Origin: Planktomarina sp.
GTDB taxonomy: Bacteria > Pseudomonadota > Alphaproteobacteria > Rhodobacterales > Rhodobacteraceae
Length of the DNA stretch: 48,747 nt
Direction: 5' to 3'
NCBI GenBank assembly: GCA_028822275.1
Contig: JAPKEA010000003.1
Location: forward strand, 1-48,747
Each line of letters opens with the position of its first letter. The first letter of the stretch is position 1. Of this stretch, positions 1 through 10,252 are shown piece after piece. The position numbers and the translations under genes were made by a program. The notes beneath the pieces are model-generated. The model did not search any database, was not told the DNA's origin, and saw only the letters and a list, made by a program, of their open reading frames with translations.

Positions 1-818
1 CCTATTGCCCAACGCAGGCTGCGGGACAAGCCCAATCCATGCATCTGCGTCATGACAATCAAGAACAAAAATCCAAACAGAAACATAGGCAAAATCTCTT
101 GACCCGCGACAAAAGCCACAATGACCCCATGCACCAAAACAGAACCTTCAAGTGCAAAGGTCCAATACTTATTGCTGTGCACACGGGTGAATATAAATGC
201 ACCCTGGATGAGAAGTAGAAAAGTATACATAAAACCAACCACATGCCCAAGTGTTGTCTCCATAGGATGGTACCAATAGGTGAACGTCACTGCCCAGGCA
301 AAATAATACCCATGGTAACGCAACAATATTGGCCTTATGCGCGAAAACCAAGATGTGCCCACTCCTAAAAATAGTCCACGTCTGGGGGCCTCCATCAGCA
401 AAACGATGACCAGCAAAATAATGACAGAGCCCTGCGACGTGATTACCGGCAAATCTTGTCCAAGCCCATCATAAAAAACTGCTGTTTGAAGATAGTGAAG
501 AGCAACGAATAGCGCTGTTCCCACGAGTGCAATCCAATTGATTGGATGCATTTTATTACGATCTCGCAGTTTTGTGCGGTTGGCCTGCGCCCAACCAATC
601 ACGCCCCAAATAAAAAGTTGATGCGTAAGATATGAGACCCAAACAGAGATACGAGACCAAAAAGTAGGATCAGGGCGTTTCCAAAAGTACCAATTAAATC
701 CTTGATCGGGAGCGAACTCAATATCAGAAATTGCAGGGCTTATTGAGAAAATACTTATTGCGGCCACAAAAGCAATTGTGATGCTTAAAATCCAAGTTCT
801 TTTTAAAGTTAAATTCAT
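1..818 (-). CDS. multi-pass membrane protein of unknown function (C-terminus runs off the window)
   Basis: Hand translation from the minus-strand ATG at 818 gives an uninterrupted frame to the window edge (MNLTLKRTWILSITIAFVAAISIFSISPAISDIEFAPDQGFNWYFWKRPDPTFW...LGLSRSLRWAIG) with several hydrophobic segments. It is absent from the ORF track, probably because no stop falls inside the window. Confidence 0.8.
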   Translation of the reverse strand, partial: MNLTLKRTWILSITIAFVAAISIFSISPAISDIEFAPDQGFNWYFWKRPDPTFWSRISVWVSYLTHQLFIWGVIGWAQANRTKLRDRNKMHPINWIALVGTALFVALHYLQTAVFYDGLGQDLPVITSQGSVIILLVIVLLMEAPRRGLFLGVGTSWFSRIRPILLRYHGYYFAWAVTFTYWYHPMETTLGHVVGFMYTFLLLIQGAFIFTRVHSNKYWTFALEGSVLVHGVIVAFVAGQEILPMFLFGFLFLIVMTQMHGLGLSRSLRWAI

Positions 819-968
819 TTATGTGATTTTCCCACCTGCCCTACAAACTATGGATAATCCAATTCTTTTTCAATACTGCCCAGCTTGCCCCTACCAAACC
901 ACAACCCAAAATAGCAATTTTTGGGGTTCAGCACTGATGTGGATCTGTTCAGACATTGCGTGAAAACA

Positions 969-1736
969 TTACCGAGGCGCCATTCTAATCGCACCATCAA
1001 GGCGAATAACTTCTCCATTGAGCATTTGGTTCTCAACGATGTGCGCAACAAGGTTTGCATATTCAGATGCCCTTCCCAAACGGCTTGGAAATGGAACTTG
1101 CGCACCAAGTGCATCTTGAACATCTTGCGGCATGCCCTGAACCATCGGCGTCGCGAAAATGCCAGGGGCAATAGCGCAAACTCTAATACCTTTATCTGCA
1201 AGATCACGGGCCATAGGCAAGGTCATACCAACAATGCCTCCCTTCGAGGCAGAGTAAGCTGCTTGTCCAATTTGACCATCATAAGCTGCGACAGACGCTG
1301 TGTTAACAATTACCCCACGCGCTCCGTCTGGACCACATGGCGCACTTGCAGCCATCAAAGCTGCGGCTTGAGATGCGCAATTGAAGGTGCCTATAAGATT
1401 GATTTGGATAGTTTTTGAGAACATAGCTTCATCATGAGGAAGCCCGCGAGACACCGTTTTGGCAGCAGGCGCAATCCCTGCACAATTAACCATTATTTGT
1501 GGTGTACCGTGTAAGTTTACAACTTGTTCTAAGCCTGTAGCAACACTTTCAGAGTTTGATACATCAACTTGGTGAAAGCTACCATTTAGGTTTTTTGCAA
1601 TCACCTGCCCAGCGGCAACATTGATATCAAAAATGGCGACTTTTACTCCCATACCTACTAATTTCTGCACTGTTGCAGCCCCAAGACCTGAAGCTCCACC
1701 CGTAACAACAGCTACTGTTTTATTACCAAATACCAT
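969..1736 (-). CDS. SDR-family dehydrogenase, 3-hydroxyacyl-CoA dehydrogenase (HSD10)-like
   Basis: 255 aa; TGGASGLG nucleotide-binding motif, YSASKGG catalytic motif. Confidence 0.85.
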   Translation of the reverse strand: MVFGNKTVAVVTGGASGLGAATVQKLVGMGVKVAIFDINVAAGQVIAKNLNGSFHQVDVSNSESVATGLEQVVNLHGTPQIMVNCAGIAPAAKTVSRGLPHDEAMFSKTIQINLIGTFNCASQAAALMAASAPCGPDGARGVIVNTASVAAYDGQIGQAAYSASKGGIVGMTLPMARDLADKGIRVCAIAPGIFATPMVQGMPQDVQDALGAQVPFPSRLGRASEYANLVAHIVENQMLNGEVIRLDGAIRMAPR

Positions 1737-1802
1737 TAAATCATTTCCTTAAATTTGTGAGCTTTTAACATTCAACCAGAGTTAAACTAACTTCGCGTTT
1801 GG

Positions 1803-3437
1803 TCAAACAGGCTTTGAATGTAGGTGGTACCAAAATCTCTCACGAAGCTTTAGTTTAGAAATTTTGCCAGTGGCGGTCATCGGCAAGCTCGACACAAACA
1901 CAACATCATCAGGAACCTGCCATTTGGCAAGATTGGCACCAATTATATCGAAAATACTTTTTATATCAGGCTCGATGCCATCGCGCGTAACAACGATCAA
2001 TATAGGCCGCTCATCCCATTTCGGATCATATGCCCCAATAGCTGCACAATTTGTAATATCTGGATGTGACATTGCTAGATTTTCAATATCAAGTGAACTT
2101 ATCCATTCACCACCAGACTTTATTAGATCTTTTGCCCGGTCAGTAATCGTCAGGTATCCAGCCTCATCGATTTTGGCAACGTCACCAGTACCAAACCAAC
2201 CCTCTAAATCAATAGCGTTAGCAGTAGCTTCCGGGTCTTCAAAATATTCCGAAATTATTGCGTTGCCGCGCACATACAGTTCCCCCATGCCTTCCCCATC
2301 ATGGGCAACCTTATCTCCATTGCCATCGATCAACTTCATTTCAACGCCAAAGACCCTACGGCCTTGCGTTTTCTTAAGCTCCAGCATTTCAGTCATAGGG
2401 AGGTCAGATTCTGGCAAGAAGAGTTGCCCACTGCTGCCAATTGGGCTCATCTCAGTCATTCCCCAAGAGTGCGCAACATCAACACCAAGCGTTTCAAACG
2501 CCTTAATCATTTGGCCAGATGCGGCAGCACCGCCAATTACCACATGTCTTAATCCCTCAGGGATACACCCTCGCTTCGCAATCTCATCCAGCAAGCTAAT
2601 CCAGATCGTAGGGACCCCCCAAGCCGAAGAAACGCCCGTATCGTTCATCAAGTCATACAGCGAGGCACCATCGAGATTGCGCCCAGGGAACACAATTTCT
2701 GCCCCTACAAGCGGAGCTGTATAAGGTATTCCCCAAGCATTAACGTGGAATAGGGGTACAACCGGCAAGATCTTAACGCCCGCCTGAAAGACGTTTGGAA
2801 ATGCAAGAATTGTGGAGAATGCATGCAAAACTGTAGACCGGTGAGAATAAAGAACACCTTTTGGGTTGCCGGTGGTTCCTGAAGTATAACAAAGACTGCA
2901 GGCAATATCCTCATCCAAATCGCGCCATATATATTCCGACGGTTCTACTTGGATCAAAGCCTCATAACACAGTGCATTTGGAAGATCATGTTCGGGCATT
3001 TCATTAACTTCGCACAAGATCACGTAAGTAATATCATGATCCAACTGGTCAATAATAGCGGATATAATAGGAACTAAATCGGTATCAACGAACACTAATC
3101 GGTCCTGCGCATGGTTAATAATGTACACCATTTGCTCAGTGGAAAGTCTCGGGTTTATAGTATGACAGACAGAACCAATACCTGAAATTGCATAATATAG
3201 CTCCAGATGGCGGAACCCGTTCCAAGCCAATGTTGCAGCCCTGTCCCCAAAGGTAACACCGAGCCTTTCTAGCGCGTTCGCTAACTTACGGCATCTGGCA
3301 CCCATCTCTCGATAGGTAATACTATGGCGAGTATTTTTATTGAGTACTGAAACAACCGTACGGCCCCCATGAATCTCTTCCGCAAACTTAAGAATTTCCG
3401 ACGTATTTAAATGCCGTTTCATCATATTGCCCAGCAT
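1803..3437 (-). CDS. AMP-binding acyl-CoA synthetase (medium/long-chain, DmdB-like family)
   Basis: 544 aa; CYTSGTTGNPKG AMP-binding motif; MLGNMM N-terminus and GWFGTGDVAKID motif. Confidence 0.85.
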   Translation of the reverse strand: MLGNMMKRHLNTSEILKFAEEIHGGRTVVSVLNKNTRHSITYREMGARCRKLANALERLGVTFGDRAATLAWNGFRHLELYYAISGIGSVCHTINPRLSTEQMVYIINHAQDRLVFVDTDLVPIISAIIDQLDHDITYVILCEVNEMPEHDLPNALCYEALIQVEPSEYIWRDLDEDIACSLCYTSGTTGNPKGVLYSHRSTVLHAFSTILAFPNVFQAGVKILPVVPLFHVNAWGIPYTAPLVGAEIVFPGRNLDGASLYDLMNDTGVSSAWGVPTIWISLLDEIAKRGCIPEGLRHVVIGGAAASGQMIKAFETLGVDVAHSWGMTEMSPIGSSGQLFLPESDLPMTEMLELKKTQGRRVFGVEMKLIDGNGDKVAHDGEGMGELYVRGNAIISEYFEDPEATANAIDLEGWFGTGDVAKIDEAGYLTITDRAKDLIKSGGEWISSLDIENLAMSHPDITNCAAIGAYDPKWDERPILIVVTRDGIEPDIKSIFDIIGANLAKWQVPDDVVFVSSLPMTATGKISKLKLRERFWYHLHSKPV

Positions 3438-3821
3438 ATTTTCTCCTAAAGCTCGTTACCAAAAACTATTTTGTCCTGTAAAAATATTTTACTGAAAAGT
3501 CTGAAATAACTGCAATTCTAATAAACTGTAATTCCAACAGCACGACAAGAGTGGAGCAATCCTTTATCCAGTTGTAACAAAAGGTACAAAAACGACCAAA
3601 GACCGCAATATAGTAAAAGCTATAATCACCCCACACATGACAAATGAGTGCAGTCAAGATCACGACAGATTGGTAAATCTGTTAATCGGCCAAGTGTATA
3701 TGAACAAAGTACTGTGGCCAATTCATACAAAATGCGCAGCGTTATACAGAGTATACCATTAGTAGGGCGCATAATTTTATACGGCTTTAATAATAAAAAC
3801 TTTTTTTTGTGCTATGCATTT

Positions 3822-5168
3822 TTAGGACGCAGCGCTTATTGCGCCAGAAACTTCATCCACGATTTGTTTAAGCAAAACTTCGCTTTCAGATTCGACCATT
3901 ACTCTGATAAGAGGTTCCGTTCCAGAAACTCGTATCAATAGGCGACCGTTACCAAGCAAAGCTTTCTGCGCATTGGCAATCTCTTTTTTGACTTTATCAT
4001 TTTCAAGAGGTACGCGACCCTTGGTGAAGCTGACATTTTTTAAGACTTGCGGACATGGCGTGAAAACGCTCGCTAGCTCACTTGCTGTTTTCTCTGTTTC
4101 GACCAAAGCAGCTAAAAATTGCAAACCAGCAAGAAGTCCGTCACCAGTCGTTGCATAATCAGTCATTACGATATGGCCAGATTGCTCCCCACCAAGATTA
4201 AAACCACCTTTGCGCATAGCTTCAACAACATAACGATCACCAACATTAGTTCGGTGCAAGCCAATACTTTGCGTCTCTAGCCAACGCTCCAGGCCTAGGT
4301 TTGACATAACCGTAGCTACTAAAGCACCGCCTTTTAGAACTCCAGATTGCGCCCAACGCGACGCAATCAAACCCATTAGCTGATCTCCATCTGCGACTTG
4401 CCCTTTATTGTCTATTATAGCTATACGATCGGCGTCTCCATCTAAGCAAATACCAAGGTCAGCACCATTATCCAAAACCGCTCGTGCAGCAGCTTCAGGA
4501 TAGGTCGAGCCCACACCCTTATTGATATTATAACCGTTTGGTTGCACGCCTAAAGGAATTACTTCGGCACCTAATTCCCAGAGGACTTCTGGGGCCGCTC
4601 GATACGCAGCGCCGTTCGCGCAATCTACCACAACTCTCAAGCCATCTAAACGCTTCCCGACAGGAAAGGTTGTTTTGACTGCTTCCACATAACGACCAAT
4701 TGCACTTTCAACGCGACTAGCCCGGCCAATATTTTCAGGCTGGCATAATTCAACACCACTATGAAATAACGCCTCAATTTCAGCTTCCGCTTCATCAGAC
4801 AGTTTAAAACCATCAGGACCAAAAAACTTTATTCCGTTGTCGTTATGCGGATTATGACTGGCGGAAATCATAACACCAGCATCTGCACGCATGGAGTGCG
4901 TCAACATTCCAACACCCGGGGTCGGAATGGGGCCTAAAAGAACCACGTCCATGCCAGTAGACAGAAAACCAGAGGTTAAAGCAGTTTCAATCATATAACC
5001 AGATCGACGCGTATCCTTACCAATAACAACACGATGGCCATGAGTTTTATCACGCCTAAAGAACCGACCAGCGGCGGCTGCCAAACGTAATGCTGTCTCT
5101 GCAGTCATAGGATAGGAATTCGCTGTTCCCCGAACACCGTCAGTTCCAAAAAGAGTGCGTTCCATCAA
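3822..5168 (-). CDS. glmM: phosphoglucosamine mutase
   Basis: 448 aa; FGTDGVRG start, active-site [23 protein letters not shown] metal loop. Confidence 0.95.
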   Translation of the reverse strand: MMERTLFGTDGVRGTANSYPMTAETALRLAAAAGRFFRRDKTHGHRVVIGKDTRRSGYMIETALTSGFLSTGMDVVLLGPIPTPGVGMLTHSMRADAGVMISASHNPHNDNGIKFFGPDGFKLSDEAEAEIEALFHSGVELCQPENIGRASRVESAIGRYVEAVKTTFPVGKRLDGLRVVVDCANGAAYRAAPEVLWELGAEVIPLGVQPNGYNINKGVGSTYPEAAARAVLDNGADLGICLDGDADRIAIIDNKGQVADGDQLMGLIASRWAQSGVLKGGALVATVMSNLGLERWLETQSIGLHRTNVGDRYVVEAMRKGGFNLGGEQSGHIVMTDYATTGDGLLAGLQFLAALVETEKTASELASVFTPCPQVLKNVSFTKGRVPLENDKVKKEIANAQKALLGNGRLLIRVSGTEPLIRVMVESESEVLLKQIVDEVSGAISAAS

Positions 5169-5336
5169 TTCTCATCTCCAAACCGACTATTAGCGCGCCA
5201 TTGCCAACGTTTACAACTCACCAAATAACTAAAATATCTTGAACACAGAGCTGATTTCAATCTGCGTAGCACACTCTCGGAGCGGGGTGGAAGGGTTAAG
5301 AAATCAGTACCTCAACTTATTTACCCGCAAAAAAAA

Positions 5337-6866
5337 TTAAAAATAGTGCGCTGCAGCATAACCGATAGCCAAACCGATTAACAATGTTGGCACTAACCAT
5401 GCAAACTTTCGACCATTTTCACCTAATTTTTGATCAGGTTTATTATAGGATCGGATCAACAAATCTTCTGCCATCTGAGGAAGCTTTGGTCCAAAACGAG
5501 CTAGTACTCGCAGCGTCTTAAAAAGATCTTTAGCCAAGGCTTTTGGCCCGATACTTTCTTTGATGTAGCCCTCGACAACAGGCTTTGCCACTTCCCAAAT
5601 ATTGACTTGAGGATGCAATCTGCGCGCAACTCCTTCAACAACAACCATTGTACGTTGTAACAAAATCAGTTCAGTCCGTGTCTCCATGCCAAATTTCTCA
5701 GTTACTGCAAATAAATGGTTGAGCACCCGACCCATACTAATTTGGGTGGCATCCATGCCAAAAATTGGCTCACCAACGGCACGCAACGCACGGGCAAACT
5801 CATCAACATCCTTATCAGCCGGCACATATCCAGCCTCAAAGTGGACTTCAGCAACCCGTTTATAATCACGACGAATAAAACCATACAAAATCTCGGCATA
5901 AACCCGTCGTGTATATTCATCGATCCGTCCCATAATTCCAAAATCGTAAGCGATAATATCGCCATTATAGGCAATCTTTAGATTTCCCTGGTGCATATCT
6001 GCATGGAAAAATCCATCCCGTAGCGCATGGGATAAAAACAAATGCAACACACGCTCACCAATCACACGCCTATCAAGGCCTGCGGCATCTATAGACTCGT
6101 TATCTACAGCAGGGATGCCATCCGCCCAATCCATTGTCATGACGTTTTTACCAGACAGGTTCCAATTTACTTTTGGTAACTGAAATCCAGCATCACCTTC
6201 AGTATTCGTCGCGAATTCTCCAGCGGCACTGCTTTCCAAACGCAGATCCAGTTCCCCCATAACCACACCTTCAAAGTGCGCAATTACCTCTAGAGGTCTC
6301 AATCTGCGCACGCCAGGAGCCAAAATTTCTACCATGCGGGCCGCAAAATAGAAGGCATCAATGTCTCGCTGAAAAGCACGCTCAATACCCGGTCTTAAAA
6401 CTTTGACTGCAACATCTGCTCCGCTTGATACCAATTTGGCACGGTGGACCTGCGCGATAGAGGCTGCAGCAACAGGCAGGCTGAACTCAGAAAAAACATT
6501 TTCTAGAGGCTGCTCTAGCTCACTCTCAATCATTGAACGCGCCTCTTCCATTGGGAACGGCGGCAATTTATCCTGTAGAACACGCAACTGATCAGCCAAA
6601 TCGTCACCAACGACATCAGGCCTTGTGGAGAGTATCTGACCAAATTTTATATAGGCGGGCCCAAGAGCGGACAGAGCACGGGTGGCAGGAGGCATAGAGG
6701 GGTCGCCCTTATACCCCATCCACTGAAACGGCCAACCAATGATTTTTGCTGCAATACGCAAGCCCCAAGGGGCTTGATAGGCGTCCAATATTAATTTTAA
6801 CGCCCCAGTCCGTTCAAGAGTGGCACCAGTTCTGATTAGCCTGAGTATATTATGTGGGCCACGCAT
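5337..6866 (-). CDS. ubiB: ubiquinone biosynthesis kinase-like protein UbiB
   Basis: 509 aa; KFGQILSTRPD motif and ABC1/ADCK kinase-like body; adjacent to ubiE. Confidence 0.93.
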   Translation of the reverse strand: MRGPHNILRLIRTGATLERTGALKLILDAYQAPWGLRIAAKIIGWPFQWMGYKGDPSMPPATRALSALGPAYIKFGQILSTRPDVVGDDLADQLRVLQDKLPPFPMEEARSMIESELEQPLENVFSEFSLPVAAASIAQVHRAKLVSSGADVAVKVLRPGIERAFQRDIDAFYFAARMVEILAPGVRRLRPLEVIAHFEGVVMGELDLRLESSAAGEFATNTEGDAGFQLPKVNWNLSGKNVMTMDWADGIPAVDNESIDAAGLDRRVIGERVLHLFLSHALRDGFFHADMHQGNLKIAYNGDIIAYDFGIMGRIDEYTRRVYAEILYGFIRRDYKRVAEVHFEAGYVPADKDVDEFARALRAVGEPIFGMDATQISMGRVLNHLFAVTEKFGMETRTELILLQRTMVVVEGVARRLHPQVNIWEVAKPVVEGYIKESIGPKALAKDLFKTLRVLARFGPKLPQMAEDLLIRSYNKPDQKLGENGRKFAWLVPTLLIGLAIGYAAAHYF

Positions 6867-7619
6867 CTAGATTTTCCATCCAGAATGAAGCGCCGCAATA
6901 CCCAAAGAAAGGTTACGATAGCTCACATTTTCGAAACCAGCACCACGGATCATGTTCAAGAACGTTTCCTGATCCGGAAACTTACGAATCGATTCGACTA
7001 GGTATTGGTAACTATCGCGGTCATTTGCGATCATTTTTCCCATCGCAGGTATTATATTAAAAGAATAAAGATCATATGCTTTTTGCACCAACGGAACGGG
7101 AATTTGACTAAACTCAAGGACCATCAACCGACCACCTGGTCGTAAAACTCGAAATGCTTCACTCAGAGCACCTTCAGGCCGCGTTACATTACGAATACCA
7201 AAGCTAATTGTGTAAACATCAAAGCTATTATCAGAAAATGGTAAAGCCATCGCATCACCAACCAACCAGTCGAGACTTTGCTCCATTTCACTTGCTTCCG
7301 CCCTTTTACGTCCTTCAATGAGCATATTTTCTGTGAGATCCAGCACAGTTGCATGGCCTGAGCCCGCACGGTTCAAGAATTTAAAGCTGACATCGCCAGT
7401 CCCACCGGCCACATCGATTAACGTTTGACCGCAACGAGGTGCCAACCAGTCCATCATCGCCTCTTTCCAGATACGGTGTATTCCAATGCTCATAACGTCA
7501 TTCATAACATCATATTTTGCGGCAACAGACTTAAATACCCCCTGCACTTTTCCAGCTTTTTCGGTAGCATGTACGGTTTCAAAGCCGAAGTGAGTTGTTT
7601 GATCAACGTGGTCTTGCAT
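6867..7619 (-). CDS. ubiE: demethylmenaquinone/demethoxyubiquinol methyltransferase UbiE
   Basis: 250 aa; [25 protein letters not shown] and DVAGGTGD motifs. Confidence 0.95.
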   Translation of the reverse strand: MQDHVDQTTHFGFETVHATEKAGKVQGVFKSVAAKYDVMNDVMSIGIHRIWKEAMMDWLAPRCGQTLIDVAGGTGDVSFKFLNRAGSGHATVLDLTENMLIEGRKRAEASEMEQSLDWLVGDAMALPFSDNSFDVYTISFGIRNVTRPEGALSEAFRVLRPGGRLMVLEFSQIPVPLVQKAYDLYSFNIIPAMGKMIANDRDSYQYLVESIRKFPDQETFLNMIRGAGFENVSYRNLSLGIAALHSGWKI

Positions 7620-7703
7620 GGGACAGGCCCTTTCGTAACTTCAGCCCCTCTTATAATACCCAGAACGGCTGTTACAATGTGGTGTAACATAAGGAAACGT
7701 GAG

Positions 7704-8555
7704 ATGCCCGAATTACCAGAGGTTGAGACAGTCCGTCGCGGCCTAATGCCCGCCATTCTGGGCCAAATCATTTTCATGGCAGAAGTGAACCGGCCAGATC
7801 TGCGATGGCCCTTCCCAAAGAATATGGCAAAGCGGCTAACTGGTGCCCGGGTGACTGCCCTTCGTAGACGCTCTAAGTACATATTAATAGACCTCGATCG
7901 TGGAGAGACACTTATCATCCATCTCGGAATGTCAGGTAGAATGCTAATATCAGGCTTCAAGTTGGGCAATTTCTTTACCGAACATCCTGCTGCAGAAAAA
8001 CATGACCACGTGGTTTTTCATATGGAAAATGGCGCACGCGTTACTTTTAATGACGCCCGTCGCTTTGGAGCAATGGACTTGGCAACAACCGCAGAGGTTG
8101 AGAACCATAAGTTTTTAACATCCCTTGGTCCCGAGCCCCTGGGGAATTCTTTTAATGAGGGCTACCTCAAAGGTGCGTTAACAGGAAAAAATACCCCTAT
8201 CAAAACAGCCCTCCTCGATCAGAGAATCATTGCAGGTTTAGGCAATATTTACGTATGCGAAGTGCTATATCGCAGCAAAATCTTACCAACCCAAAAGGCT
8301 GCAACCCTATCAAAACTGGCTATTGGCAAAATCGTGCCAACCATCAGGGAAGTGTTAGAAGAGGCAATATCAGCCGGTGGATCAAGCCTAAAAGATTATC
8401 GTCAAACAGGTGGTGAATTAGGTTATTTTCAACATAATTTTCAAGTCTACGGCCGAGAAGGTGAAACTTGCAAAGAGAAGGTCTGTAAAGGCACCATCAA
8501 ACGGATCACCCAAGCGGGTCGCTCTAGTTTCTTCTGTCCACAGTGCCAAAGATAG
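7704..8555 (+). CDS. mutM: formamidopyrimidine-DNA glycosylase
   Basis: Starts [14 protein letters not shown] at 7704 (the ORF track start at 7425 is too long); [20 protein letters not shown]-terminal zinc finger. Confidence 0.96.
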   Translation: MPELPEVETVRRGLMPAILGQIIFMAEVNRPDLRWPFPKNMAKRLTGARVTALRRRSKYILIDLDRGETLIIHLGMSGRMLISGFKLGNFFTEHPAAEKHDHVVFHMENGARVTFNDARRFGAMDLATTAEVENHKFLTSLGPEPLGNSFNEGYLKGALTGKNTPIKTALLDQRIIAGLGNIYVCEVLYRSKILPTQKAATLSKLAIGKIVPTIREVLEEAISAGGSSLKDYRQTGGELGYFQHNFQVYGREGETCKEKVCKGTIKRITQAGRSSFFCPQCQR

Positions 8556-8618
8556 CTTGATCTAGGACGTGAACCTGATAGGCCTAAAAGCTTAGAAGAA
8601 ACAATTCAGGGGCCGTTC

Positions 8619-9395
8619 ATGGCTTATGAAAATATAATAGTCGAAATTACAGACCATGTTTGTCTGATAAAATTGAATCGCCCAAAGGCACTCAATGCGC
8701 TTAACTCACAACTGGTGGCGGAACTGAGTGATGCCGTGAGCCAAGCGGAAACAAATGATAAAGTTCGTTGCATGATTATATCAGGCTGTGACAAGGCGTT
8801 TGCTGCGGGAGCCGATATTTCAGAAATGTCTGAAAAAACATTTGTTGATGTTGTCACTGATGACCTTTTTGGAACTAGCTTGCTGCCTATTCAAAATGCA
8901 AAAAAGCCGATCATTGCGTCTGTCGCAGGTTACGCTTTGGGTGGAGGCTGTGAATTAGCGATGATGTGCGACTTCATTATCTGTGCTGATAATGCTAAAT
9001 TTGGACAACCTGAAATTAATCTGGGCGTGATTGCAGGCATTGGAGGAACACAAAGATTGACCCGTTTTGTTGGCAAATCAAAATCTATGGATATGCACCT
9101 TACGGGCCGTTTCATGGATGCCGAAGAGGCTGAGCGTTCTGGGCTTGTTAGCCGCGTTGTTCCACTAAAACGTCTAGCTGAGGTCTCTCTAAGTATCGCG
9201 ATTAAGATTGCGGAAAAATCCCAAATTTCTGTGAAAGCAGCAAAAGAATCCGTGAACCGCTCCTACGAAACGACTTTGTCAGAAGGCCTTTTGTTTGAGC
9301 GTCGAGTTTTTCACTCAATGTTCGCAACAGAGGACCAAAAAGAGGGTATGACCGCGTTCATTGAGAAACGTGATCCACACTTCCGTGATAAGTAA
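8619..9395 (+). CDS. enoyl-CoA hydratase/crotonase family
   Basis: 258 aa; FAAGADISEM, GYALGGGCELAMMCD and EINLGVIAGIGGTQRL motifs. Confidence 0.93.
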   Translation: MAYENIIVEITDHVCLIKLNRPKALNALNSQLVAELSDAVSQAETNDKVRCMIISGCDKAFAAGADISEMSEKTFVDVVTDDLFGTSLLPIQNAKKPIIASVAGYALGGGCELAMMCDFIICADNAKFGQPEINLGVIAGIGGTQRLTRFVGKSKSMDMHLTGRFMDAEEAERSGLVSRVVPLKRLAEVSLSIAIKIAEKSQISVKAAKESVNRSYETTLSEGLLFERRVFHSMFATEDQKEGMTAFIEKRDPHFRDK

Positions 9396-9546
9396 TTTCA
9401 GAATCACTTTGCATCTTCGGTGAAACTCGCTATACGCATCTCAGAAAATGCGCGTGTGGCCCGCTTGGCTTTAGATAATCCGGTCCAAGCGGAATGGGCC
9501 TAGCGGTAAAACGTGTGGCTAAAGATAAAAAATAGGACCTGAAAAA

Positions 9547-9810
9547 ATGGCAAATACACCCCAAGCAAAAAAACGTGCGCGACAACTCGAACGCCGCACT
9601 GCAATCAACAAAACTCGCAGATCCCGCATCCGCACTTTCCTTCGCAAAGTTGAAGAAGCTATCGAATCAGGCGACAAGGAGGCTGCAACAGCAGCATTTC
9701 GTGCCGCTCAGCCTGAGCTAATGCGCGGTGTCACAAAAGGTATTTTTCATAAAAATACAGCGTCGCGTAAAGTTTCACGGTTAGCGTCACGTGTAAAATC
9801 AATTTCTTAA
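9547..9810 (+). CDS. rpsT: 30S ribosomal protein S20
   Basis: 87 aa; [36 protein letters not shown]. Confidence 0.97.
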   Translation: MANTPQAKKRARQLERRTAINKTRRSRIRTFLRKVEEAIESGDKEAATAAFRAAQPELMRGVTKGIFHKNTASRKVSRLASRVKSIS

Positions 9811-9824
9811 AAAGATAAAATTTT

Positions 9825-9859
9825 AAAAAAAGATGCGATTTTTTTTCGTGTCTTTTTTT
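9825..9859 (+). terminator. Rho-independent terminator after rpsT
   Basis: AAAAAAAGATGCGA - T-rich loop - TCGTGTCTTTTTTT: 14-bp A/U-rich stem with two G-U wobbles, ending in a T tract. Confidence 0.6.
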
Positions 9860-10252
9860 TGTGTTTAAAATACTGTTTTTATACAAAAAATAACGTTCCC
9901 ACATTTGATCTTCAAAACGAGTAAGAGATTCTTTTTGGTGAATCTACGAGTCAAGAATGAAGATTGGTTGCAGAACAATCAACCTCAAGGATAAAAAAGA
10001 TTATCGAGTCACATTTTGTACCGGGGGGGACAAAGGCTGTGAGGACCTTCGCGCTGTGCGATAGAGTTCGTACAGTCTCTGAAAATTAGCACAATATTCC
10101 ATTTATAGGGTTTTTTGCAGTTTCTTTCCTAGATTAGCGCCTCCTAATGGTGTTTTGTGAAGTGAGTTTCGTGGTTGCTGCGATTTTATTCAAAGCATCC
10201 TTTTGATTCGCAGGTTGAAATACCCGCTATGTATTTTAGGACGTTGAGACAC

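Noticed and set aside
921-1418. 165-aa plus-strand ORF opposite the SDR gene
   Set aside because: Lies antisense to a well-supported CDS and its translation shows no recognisable domain; typical shadow ORF.
1864-2724. 286-aa plus-strand ORF opposite the acyl-CoA synthetase
   Set aside because: Antisense shadow of a strongly conserved gene, Ser/Pro-rich low-complexity translation.
3438-3821. Possible ncRNA in the 380-bp gap between the acyl-CoA synthetase gene and glmM
   Set aside because: AT-rich with only a short imperfect palindrome (GTTATACAGAGTATACC); no stable hairpin plus T tract that would support an RNA gene.
7425-7703. N-terminal extension of mutM in the ORF track
   Set aside because: MutM must begin with MPELPEVE because the N-terminal Pro is catalytic; the true start is 7704 and the extension overlaps ubiE.
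9811-10252. Possible oriC between rpsT and dnaA
   Set aside because: Position is suggestive and the region is AT-rich with three CGAGT-containing motifs, but I found no TTATCCACA-like DnaA boxes on either strand here or in the recF-gyrB spacer.
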